Positions 1 through 5,678 of a stretch of DNA of 5,678 nucleotides are shown one piece after another. How positions within the stretch are numbered: the first letter of the stretch is position 1; each line of letters starts with the position of its first letter. The stretch comes from JBBIJR01 sp037445875 (GTDB lineage: Bacteria; CLD3; SB21): the NCBI GenBank assembly GCA_037445875.1, contig JBBIJR010000127.1, forward strand, positions 1 through 5,678. The letters are read 5' to 3'. The notes below the pieces were generated by a model. The model was not told the origin of the DNA. It did not search any database and saw nothing but the letters and a program-made list of their open reading frames with translations. Both the position numbers and the translations under genes were made by a program.

Positions 1-876
1 GGGCCGGTCGCATTTCTGATTGGCGGCGTCGCAACAGCTGTGGTTAAGACGACGCTTTTCGCCATATGTGCACCGGTGATCGTTGCGGGTGTTGGTTTCG
101 TCGTTTTGCTGATAAGCCGGCTTGTCCGGTTGATTCCCTTTTTGTGCGCACTGGGTGTATCTCTCGTTGCCGGAACAGCCGTTCTATTTCACATCTCGAC
201 TCCGATGGCCGCAGGGATCATCGACGAAGCTGCGCCCGTCTTGTATTCGGCGTCGGTTGTCCAGTTGTCGGGTCATGGCAACCAACTCGCGCTTCACGGC
301 GCACCCGATCCGGCAGCCCCTGAGACCGGTCTGGTCGGACAAGGAAAGAAAGTCGATGTGATTCGCGATACGCTGGATTGGGTCCTGGTTCGATCATTGA
401 AAGTTGCGGGATACGCACCGAAGAGCCGTATCCGACGGTTGGCCGTCAAGGTGGCATCGGTTACCGTGGAACAAGGATTCCTTTATGCAGAACCTTCCAG
501 GGAGTCGGAGATAGTTCAGGAACTATTCAAGGATGCATCGCTTGGGATTCTGGAGGAACGCGGTGATTGGTGTCTCGCCCGCCGAGGCAGCAATGAAGGC
601 TATGTCCATATTTCGGAAGTGGAGATTTCATCCAAAGAAACGGCCACGGTAACCGTTCGAGCCGGAAAGGACTGCGAATGGATTACCTCCACGATCAGTT
701 TTTATGTTGACGGCGCTCTTCAGGGAACGTTTCGCGCAAAGGAGAAAGGGCCGCAGGTCGAAGTCTCTGTTGGCGAACATACGCTACAGGCACACTGCGA
801 TGAGATGAACTGGGGGCCGCAAACGCGCTACATCGACATAGAAGGTTTGGACTGGAACATGGGTTGTCGACGATAG
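1..876 (+). CDS. Membrane protein with tandem SH3b repeats, 3' part (5'-truncated by window edge)
   Basis: The reading frame is open from base 1 to the TAG at 874-876, giving 291 visible residues. GTG at 40 is an in-frame start codon but has no Shine-Dalgarno sequence and falls inside a hydrophobic stretch, so the true start is probably upstream. Counting from the window edge, residues 1-13, about 19-38 and 43-63 are hydrophobic and look like membrane segments. Two SH3b-like repeats follow at about 94-145 and 155-208. Each carries the typical 'DW.LVR...GY' core (DWVLVR...GYAP; DWCLARR...GYVH). Residues 214-285 form a further beta-rich domain with a 'YVDG..qGTF...V.VGEHTL' pattern, loosely like a PEGA domain, with three cysteines in the C-terminal region (225, 266, 289). 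The SH3b pair should lie outside the cytoplasmic membrane. The arrangement matches the C-terminus of the kinase encoded downstream. The missing N-terminal part could be another signalling domain, which cannot be seen here. Function is inferred only from architecture. Confidence 0.8.
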   Translation, partial: GPVAFLIGGVATAVVKTTLFAICAPVIVAGVGFVVLLISRLVRLIPFLCALGVSLVAGTAVLFHISTPMAAGIIDEAAPVLYSASVVQLSGHGNQLALHGAPDPAAPETGLVGQGKKVDVIRDTLDWVLVRSLKVAGYAPKSRIRRLAVKVASVTVEQGFLYAEPSRESEIVQELFKDASLGILEERGDWCLARRGSNEGYVHISEVEISSKETATVTVRAGKDCEWITSTISFYVDGALQGTFRAKEKGPQVEVSVGEHTLQAHCDEMNWGPQTRYIDIEGLDWNMGCRR

Positions 877-891
877 GCTCGGTCTAATGGT

Positions 892-918
892 GTGAACACA
901 GGTTTTCAAACCGTGCAC
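892..918 (+). other. Imperfect hairpin in the gap before the DUF3298-like gene
   Basis: GTG (892-894) pairs with CAC (916-918), CAC (897-899) with GTG (913-915), and GGTT (901-904) with AACC (909-912). This gives ten base pairs, a four-base TTCA loop, and bulges AA (895-896) and A (900) on the 5' arm. No T-tract follows, so it is not a standard intrinsic terminator. It sits a few bases upstream of the SD sequence at 924-927, so it could be a processing or stability element, or it could be chance. Confidence 0.35.
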
Positions 919-923
919 AGGAT

Positions 924-932
924 GAGGTGATC
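924..932 (+). promoter_or_regulatory. Ribosome binding site choosing ATG 933
   Basis: GAGG at 924-927 lies five bases before ATG 933, a good SD spacing. The alternative in-frame GTG at 927 overlaps this GAGG. It has only AGGA at 919-922, four bases upstream, and would add two residues (fMet-Ile) ahead of the signal peptide. ATG 933 is preferred. Confidence 0.6.
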
Positions 933-1973
933 ATGAACACACGAAACAGTCTTCTCACTTTGTCACTTGTCTTCAGCTCGTGGGCGAGTTCATCCGCGCA
1001 GGAACGAGTTCTGCTGGAGGGCAGTCTCGACGGCAAGTATCCGATCAAGATGCTGATCTTCAAGGATGGGGATAAGATTCGTGGCAACTATCTTTACCGC
1101 AAGGTCGGAACGCTGATTCGGCTCGATGGGACGGTCACTACGGACGGCCGCGTGGAACTCAAGGAAAGGGACGAACACGGCAATGAAACCGGCTCATTCC
1201 ACGGGCGATTCGCCTTCGATCATTCGTTCACCGGGCAGTGGGTCAGTCCGAAGGGAAAGACGTTATCCGCCGACCTCCTGCCGTCGGCCGAAGCCGACGA
1301 CGAGTTCTTTCCATCGAGCGTCGAGTATACGCTGGCGCCGGTTGGTGGAATCCAGCAGATTCAGGTGCTTCGCGTCACTGGAGGGAACGCTCAGATCGAA
1401 CACGATCTGAACCGGATTCTGTCGGTGTTTGCACTCAGCGGCGAATCCGAAGACGATATCCAGAACAAATTTGCCACGCAGGAGTATCCGCAGGGTCTGG
1501 TTTCCATGACCGGCGAAGTCACGTGCAACAAACACCACGTGTTCAGCGCGACGATTTCGCAGGAAGGTGTGGGCGCGTATCTCTCCAGATGGTCCACGCG
1601 CATCAATTATGACCTGCGGCGTGGAAGGAAATTGACCATCGGGGACGTGCTGGACATGGAGAAGGTGGGCCCCCTCGTCGAGACCCTTCGGGATGAATTC
1701 CGAAGGCGGACGCAGGAAGCGATCGAAACGGCCTCGAAGGACGGGAATGATCTGTCGTACATCGAGAGTCGGGTGTTTGAGGAAGCGGACCTCGAGCAGT
1801 TTTCCGTGAAGGAAGGCATGGGTGTACGGTTTTACTTCACCCTCGATCTGCCGCATGTTCTGGGGACGTACTACATCGACGACGGCTACGGGATCGACTT
1901 TGAAGGGTTGGGGCGGTACATCCGGCGCGACGGCCCGTTGTGGCCGCTAGCCCGAGATTATATGGGATTCTGA
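933..1973 (+). CDS. Secreted protein with DUF3298 (RsiV-like) C-terminal domain
   Basis: This encodes 346 residues from ATG 933, supported by GAGG at 924-927. The N-terminus is a Sec signal peptide: a short polar start with one arginine, a hydrophobic core at about residues 7-18, and a probable signal peptidase I site after SSA (residue 22). There is no lipobox cysteine, so a soluble exported protein is expected. Residues 25-117 form a beta-rich repeat domain with patterns such as 'IRGNYLYRKVGTLIRLDG' and 'GSFHGRF...FTGQW'. An acidic linker follows at about 119-127. The C-terminal half resembles DUF3298, with 'INYDLRRGRKLTIGDVL' at 224-240 and 'VRFYFTLDL...Y' near the end. DUF3298 occurs in the lysozyme-binding anti-sigma factor RsiV and beside the deacetylase domain of PdaC in Bacillus. 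No catalytic motif is visible, so a binding or sensing role is more likely than an enzymatic one. The kinase gene starts ten bases after the stop. The domain was recognised by eye, not by a profile search. Confidence 0.75.
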   Translation: MNTRNSLLTLSLVFSSWASSSAQERVLLEGSLDGKYPIKMLIFKDGDKIRGNYLYRKVGTLIRLDGTVTTDGRVELKERDEHGNETGSFHGRFAFDHSFTGQWVSPKGKTLSADLLPSAEADDEFFPSSVEYTLAPVGGIQQIQVLRVTGGNAQIEHDLNRILSVFALSGESEDDIQNKFATQEYPQGLVSMTGEVTCNKHHVFSATISQEGVGAYLSRWSTRINYDLRRGRKLTIGDVLDMEKVGPLVETLRDEFRRRTQEAIETASKDGNDLSYIESRVFEEADLEQFSVKEGMGVRFYFTLDLPHVLGTYYIDDGYGIDFEGLGRYIRRDGPLWPLARDYMGF

Positions 1974-1983
1974 GGATGGATCG
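1972..1983 (+). promoter_or_regulatory. Kinase ribosome binding site overlapping the upstream stop codon
   Basis: GAGGA at 1972-1976 begins inside the TGA stop (1971-1973) of the DUF3298-like gene and lies seven bases before ATG 1984. This tight packing suggests translational coupling, so that production of the kinase follows that of the secreted protein. Confidence 0.75.
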
Positions 1984-4900
1984 ATGAGCAACAGCCGCGA
2001 TAAGGTGCTGAAGACAGAGAGCTATGCTTCTGAGTCCGCCGAGGACAACAGGACGCGAACCTATGATGCCGGCGAGGGCAGCAGAACAGACCGCACGAGC
2101 ACCCACCAACTCGGAGTAGGTGATGAGGTCAAACTGGGAGGCCAGGCCTATGGTATTGAACGCATTATCTCCGGTGAGAACGCGACGGCGGAGGCCGTCA
2201 TTTACTTGATACGCGGTCCGCACGACGAAGACCGGTGTCTCAAACTTTACTATCCGTTTCGTAATCCACAGGACGAACCCAATCCTGAGGCGCTCAAGCG
2301 CATCCAGGCCATCGAAAACCCGGACATTCTCAGACTGCACGATGCAGGGACCGGCGATCAAAAATTCCGAGGCCAATTCTGTTACGAGGTCTGCGACTAT
2401 GCACGCGGCGGAGACCTTTTGTCCGTGGAATCCCATGGACAGAAGTATACGCCGGATTTTATCGAACGGAAGGTCATTCCGCAGATCTTCAAGGGTATAC
2501 GAGTCCTGCACAAGCATCGCATCTATCATTGCGACCTGAAACCTCAAAACGTCTTCTACCTGGACGAGGCAAAGACCAATCTGGTGATCGGGGACTACGG
2601 GTCGGCCAAGACGTTCGAACAAAGCACGGAAAAGGACCTCGCATACGTCTCCATGGTGAAGGGGACGGAATTCTATCTGGCTCCGGAACAAGCCATCGGG
2701 ATCATTTCGGAGAAGAACGACTATTACTCGCTCGGGATGATCGTGCTGCATCTGCTGTATCCGGAGTTGATGGATCGGCAGACGCTCCGCAGGATCTATG
2801 AGCGGCGGGCGGTGCAGAAGCCCATCGTCGACTACAATCCCCGGTACAAGCGATTGAACAATCTGATCGCCGGGCTGACGCTTCAGGACATTCAGCGTCG
2901 ATGGGGAGAAAAGGAGGTCGCCCGATGGATGCATGGTGAAGCGGTGGACGTTCAGTACGAAAGCGTCTCGGCCAGGGCGGCGCCTGCGATCAAGATCGGA
3001 CCGGTCACCGTTCAAACCGAAGCAGACCTTATCCGGTATGTGGAAGAGGAACAGGAGTGGTTCCAGTACCTGATTCAAGATGAGCAGGGATACGGACTGC
3101 TCCTGGAATGGTTGAGCCGCCATCAGAGCTTACAGAGCAAACGGCGTTTCGACCGGCTCATACGGATCGCCGCCCCAAAAGGAGTCGAGTTTGCACGGGA
3201 AGCCCTGCTGCGATACTTCCATCCGGAACGTCCCGTCCGGGTGCTCTCCGATTTCGATGTGTTCACCGCCGACGATCCGGCGGGCGTGACGGGCGCCTTT
3301 GTGAGCGAACTGGAAGATCACTGGAAGGTCACGTCGCTGCAGGAGATGTCTCTATACCTGTTTTGCTTTGGAATGGCATTGGAACAACGCGTGGCGGAGT
3401 CCGCGGAAGATGAAAAGGGGCAGACGTGTGAGGAAATCCTGCGAAAGATGATCGCCGCGTTCGAGCGGCCGACAGCTGAAGAAACGGAATCGTCTAAAGG
3501 ATCTCAAGCGTCCGGTGAACCTGCAGGCCGCAAGAAGAAAGGCCGCAGCAGAAAGAAAGAACGAGTCGAACCGCCCCCCGATAAGACGGACACGGAGGCG
3601 CCCGGAGAATGGAACTTCCTCTCCATCGATTTCACCGACCGCGGGATCATGAGGCTCTTCCATTCGTTCAATCCCGATCGAATGTTTCGTGATCTTACGG
3701 GGAAGGACTATGCCACACAGGAGGAGATGGGTGTGTTTTTTGCAGCCCATCCGGAGCTTTGGGATGACCGCTTTCTCCAGGAAGAACGACTGGCCTTTTT
3801 GCAGAAGTGCGGAGGCGGTAAACTGACGAGACTGGGCCGCGAGGCGTTCTTGTTGAAGTTATTTGAGGAACAGGTTCTGTTCGAGATCGAAGCGTCCAAT
3901 CTCCGGGAAGTCGATGCCGTCCCCGGCGCGCAGGTGGAGGTGGAGTACCGGATTTACCGCACCCTCAAACCGTTCTTTGAGCGCCAAGGCATTGCCCAGA
4001 ATATCCGTGAAGAGGCTGAATCCGGTTCCACAACGATCAGGAAATTCCTCAAAACCGATGAACGGGACCTGAATGCCCGATTACTGCGATCCATTGACAA
4101 GGATGGTAGGTTCCCATCGGACCGCTGGACGGGGGATTCCCTGGACTGCCTGCACCGCGCGCTGGTGGATTTCAAGAAGAAGCTGAAGGAACAAGACCGG
4201 AAGAGAAGACACCGGCAAATGGCCAGTGACGCCGTTTACGTGATCAAGTCGTTTCTGTTTCTGCTGCCGCCGCTTCTGCTTTTCTTTCTCGCCCTCGCTT
4301 TTCTGGAAAAGGACCACAGACTCGTCAATCTCTTTGCGCGATACTCACCTTTCGAAATCGCCTTCGATGAGCCGTTTGCCGTCGATGCGGAGGATCCGCT
4401 TATGCCTCGCTGGCAAACGGGTCTCGGGGTGTTGTGGTTCGTCACGATCGTTCTTCTCCCATCGTGTTTCCTGTGGGACCGACAGCGATGGCTGGGCTTC
4501 GGGAGCCTCCTTTTCAGTTATCTCGTTTTCGGATGGGCTGTGATTCTGTTTCCGCTTCCGGTGGCCGCTCTGTACCTGATCCTGGTTCCCATCTTCCAGT
4601 ATACTTCGGATTCAAACCGGTTGAGGCTGCTGCCGTTTCTGGCTTCGCTGGTTCCTGTCGTTTTCATCGCCTGGTCCGGATATATGCTCTATCGCCCGGT
4701 CGTGCCTTCCAAACAGGTGGCGAAACCTTTGAACTTCCTCGCATCCACACCCGGCCAGCGAGCGGCGGTACGGACGGGGCCGTCGCCAGGGCATGCGGTC
4801 GTCGGAGTGGTCGGTTACAGGGACACGGTCCAGGTCGTCCAGGCCATATCCCACTGGTACCTTGTTCGTTTTTCAGACGTGGAAGGATACGTTCCGAGCG

Positions 4901-5118
4901 AGACCTTTGTGCGCGTGGCCATCCACGAGGGAAGGATCAAGAAACGCAATCCCTACCTCATGTCCGCTCCGACGTACGATACCACGACGGTCCGTACGGT
5001 CGTCAAGGGTGAGCGGGTATCCATTCTTGCCATCGACGGAGACTGGTACCTCGTGCGAATACCCGATCAGACACAAGGGTATCTGCATCGCAAGGACGTG
5101 GAAATCATCGAGCCATGA
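1984..5118 (+). CDS. Receptor-like Ser/Thr protein kinase with C-terminal SH3b repeats
   Basis: This 1044-residue protein begins at ATG 1984 behind a strong SD. Residues 1-45 are polar, rich in S/T/D/E/R and probably disordered. A Hanks-type kinase domain spans about 50-318. Lys87 in 'CLKLYYP' is the likely ATP-anchoring lysine. The catalytic loop is HCDLKPQN (182-189; Asp184, Lys186, Asn189), the metal site is DYG (204-206), 'GTEFYLAPEQ' (227-236) ends the activation segment, and DYYSLG (246-251) follows. All core catalytic residues are present, so it should be active. Helical regions lie at about 340-495 and 543-745, separated by a Lys/Arg/Pro-rich linker (516-540). About five membrane segments follow (near 751-774, 812-830, 838-856, 858-873 and 881-903). 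Two SH3b repeats (about 925-977 and 985-1041), each with a WYLVR core and a later GY, should then lie outside. The topology suggests outside-to-inside signalling by phosphorylation. The ligand and the target are not visible. The kinase call is firm; the helical regions are unrecognised. Confidence 0.93.
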   Translation: MSNSRDKVLKTESYASESAEDNRTRTYDAGEGSRTDRTSTHQLGVGDEVKLGGQAYGIERIISGENATAEAVIYLIRGPHDEDRCLKLYYPFRNPQDEPNPEALKRIQAIENPDILRLHDAGTGDQKFRGQFCYEVCDYARGGDLLSVESHGQKYTPDFIERKVIPQIFKGIRVLHKHRIYHCDLKPQNVFYLDEAKTNLVIGDYGSAKTFEQSTEKDLAYVSMVKGTEFYLAPEQAIGIISEKNDYYSLGMIVLHLLYPELMDRQTLRRIYERRAVQKPIVDYNPRYKRLNNLIAGLTLQDIQRRWGEKEVARWMHGEAVDVQYESVSARAAPAIKIGPVTVQTEADLIRYVEEEQEWFQYLIQDEQGYGLLLEWLSRHQSLQSKRRFDRLIRIAAPKGVEFAREALLRYFHPERPVRVLSDFDVFTADDPAGVTGAFVSELEDHWKVTSLQEMSLYLFCFGMALEQRVAESAEDEKGQTCEEILRKMIAAFERPTAEETESSKGSQASGEPAGRKKKGRSRKKERVEPPPDKTDTEAPGEWNFLSIDFTDRGIMRLFHSFNPDRMFRDLTGKDYATQEEMGVFFAAHPELWDDRFLQEERLAFLQKCGGGKLTRLGREAFLLKLFEEQVLFEIEASNLREVDAVPGAQVEVEYRIYRTLKPFFERQGIAQNIREEAESGSTTIRKFLKTDERDLNARLLRSIDKDGRFPSDRWTGDSLDCLHRALVDFKKKLKEQDRKRRHRQMASDAVYVIKSFLFLLPPLLLFFLALAFLEKDHRLVNLFARYSPFEIAFDEPFAVDAEDPLMPRWQTGLGVLWFVTIVLLPSCFLWDRQRWLGFGSLLFSYLVFGWAVILFPLPVAALYLILVPIFQYTSDSNRLRLLPFLASLVPVVFIAWSGYMLYRPVVPSKQVAKPLNFLASTPGQRAAVRTGPSPGHAVVGVVGYRDTVQVVQAISHWYLVRFSDVEGYVPSETFVRVAIHEGRIKKRNPYLMSAPTYDTTTVRTVVKGERVSILAIDGDWYLVRIPDQTQGYLHRKDVEIIEP

Positions 5119-5159
5119 AGACCATCCACCGCCGTGCCGTCCTCGCGGCAAGGCCGTAG
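5115..5159 (+). other. 14-codon mini-ORF starting in the kinase stop codon (doubtful)
   Basis: ATG 5115 overlaps the kinase TGA (5116-5118) as ATGA, a common coupling junction. The frame reads MKTIHRRAVLAARP and ends at TAG 5157-5159. It is in the same frame as the next gene at 5208, with no other stop between. It may be a coupling leader, the remnant of a longer N-terminus, or chance. There is no evidence that the peptide is made. Confidence 0.25.
5131..5154 (+). other. GC-rich hairpin between the kinase and the last gene
   Basis: GCC (5131-5133) pairs with GGC (5152-5154) and TGCCG (5135-5139) with CGGCA (5146-5150). A G/A mismatch separates the two stems and the loop has six bases. No T-run follows, so a Rho-independent terminator is not supported. 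It could stabilise the upstream message, mark a processing site or reduce read-through. It overlaps the mini-ORF. Confidence 0.4.
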
Positions 5160-5207
5160 GATCGACAGACACCCTATGCAGTACACCAACTCAAAGATGA
5201 GACCCCG

Positions 5208-5678
5208 ATGAGCGGACCCAAGACGTTCGAAGCGCAGGTCGATGCCGCCTTGAAGGAGCTCTTCAAGCTGCAAACCCGTATCGAGGTTGCACAGGCCGAA
5301 CTGAGGCAGCTGTCGTTCGAGGACACGGCCAGACACATCCGATTCGACTGCCGCGAAGACCTGAACGACATGGCTGAAATGGTGGCGAACGCCGTCGAAC
5401 CCCTCAAGATAACAGACACAAGCTCGAGGGACGAAACGAAAGTCCGGCAGCTCATCGAAAATAAACTGAAGAACCTGCAGTCGTGCCTGGGCCGCATTCA
5501 GCAGGCCCGGGACAACTTCCTGTCCAGGCAGGATGACTACGAAGGGTATGTCGACTACGAGCAGTACGAGCGGGCGGTTCAGAAGGCGTTTGAGGACCGG
5601 AAGATATCGCTGATAAGTCTTGTCGACAAATACGCCGTCAAAGCAATTTCGGAAAAGGCCGACCAGATCAAGAAGGCT
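5208..5678 (+). CDS. Helical, coiled-coil-like cytoplasmic protein, 5' part (3'-truncated by window edge)
   Basis: The frame from ATG 5208 stays open for 157 codons to the end of the window. ATG 5208 is the first start after the in-frame TAG at 5157-5159. Only a weak SD-like GATGAG (5196-5201) precedes it, six bases away. The sequence is strongly charged and helix-rich, with heptad-like spacing of hydrophobic residues at about 7-35, 79-105 and 133-156. Two cysteines (48, 93) and a tyrosine-rich acidic patch (DDYEGYVDYEQY, 109-120) are the only notable features. There is no signal peptide and no membrane segment, so a cytoplasmic place is expected. I do not recognise the family. Its position 89 bp after the kinase, on the same strand, makes it a plausible substrate, scaffold or partner of the kinase, but that is inference. 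The antisense frame here is serine-rich and looks like a shadow of the helical protein. Confidence 0.7.
   Translation, partial: MSGPKTFEAQVDAALKELFKLQTRIEVAQAELRQLSFEDTARHIRFDCREDLNDMAEMVANAVEPLKITDTSSRDETKVRQLIENKLKNLQSCLGRIQQARDNFLSRQDDYEGYVDYEQYERAVQKAFEDRKISLISLVDKYAVKAISEKADQIKKA

Noticed and set aside
40..42. GTG as the start of the first gene
   Set aside because: No SD upstream, and the hydrophobic frame stays open to base 1, so the gene very likely starts before the window.
1263..1856. Antisense frame of 197 codons opposite the secreted protein gene
   Set aside because: No domain, and it lies wholly inside a well-supported coding region.
1837..3123. Long antisense frame of 428 codons opposite the kinase domain
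   Set aside because: It mirrors the clear kinase coding sequence, crosses into the end of the DUF3298-like gene, shows no recognisable domain and has a low-complexity Arg/Ser-rich end. It is a GC-driven shadow.
4096..4131. EF-hand-like calcium loop in the kinase (DKDGRFPSDRW)
   Set aside because: It lacks the DxDxDG spacing and the terminal Glu of a true EF-hand loop.
4434..5012. Second forward frame of 192 codons within the kinase membrane and SH3b region
   Set aside because: Gly/Arg/Ser/Pro-rich composition typical of an out-of-frame reading; the kinase frame has membrane segments and SH3b cores here.
1984..5118. Assignment of the operon to a TerY-P (tellurite/vWA-phosphatase-kinase) system
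   Set aside because: No vWA or PP2C phosphatase gene is present in the window, and the resemblance of the post-kinase region is only faint.
5119..5207. Transcription terminator and new promoter in the last gap
   Set aside because: The hairpin has no T-tract and I see no convincing -35/-10 pair, so an operon break is not supported.
5174..5497. Antisense frame of 107 codons opposite the last gene
   Set aside because: Very Ser-rich with no domain; the forward frame is helical, ordered and in operon orientation. Because the forward gene is unrecognised, this rejection is less certain than the others.

Overview
This moderately GC-rich window (judged by eye) carries four same-strand genes that look like one operon. 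It comes from a bacterium that exports proteins by the Sec route and uses Hanks-type (eukaryotic-like) Ser/Thr kinases. No marker gene fixes the phylum. The secreted DUF3298-like protein with its N-terminal beta domain would fit Bacteroidota or a related or candidate phylum, but this is only an impression. I see no tRNA, rRNA, CRISPR array, insertion sequence or phage gene.

Layout. (1) 1-876: the 3' end of a membrane protein whose start lies upstream of the window. It has membrane segments, two bacterial SH3-like (SH3b) repeats and a small C-terminal beta-type domain. (2) 877-932: a 56-bp gap with an imperfect hairpin just before a Shine-Dalgarno (SD) sequence. (3) 933-1973: a secreted, probably periplasmic, protein of 346 residues with a DUF3298/RsiV-like C-terminal half. 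(4) 1984-5118: a 1044-residue receptor-like Ser/Thr protein kinase. In order it has a cytoplasmic kinase domain, two helical regions split by a basic linker, about five membrane segments, and two extracytoplasmic SH3b repeats. Its ribosome-binding site overlaps the stop codon of the DUF3298 gene. (5) 5119-5207: an 89-bp gap with a GC-rich hairpin and a 14-codon mini-ORF that starts in an ATGA overlap with the kinase stop. (6) 5208-5678: the first 157 codons of a helical, coiled-coil-like cytoplasmic protein that runs off the window.

How the genes may work together (inference). The first and third genes share the same outward-facing module of membrane segments followed by two SH3b repeats, and a secreted DUF3298-like protein is encoded between them. 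SH3b domains often bind peptidoglycan. The DUF3298-containing anti-sigma factor RsiV binds lysozyme. One reading is an envelope- or cell-wall-sensing kinase system: two SH3b membrane proteins and a secreted partner outside, with the kinase and the coiled-coil protein acting inside. Nothing in the window proves the ligand or the kinase target, and I do not recognise this gene set as a named system.
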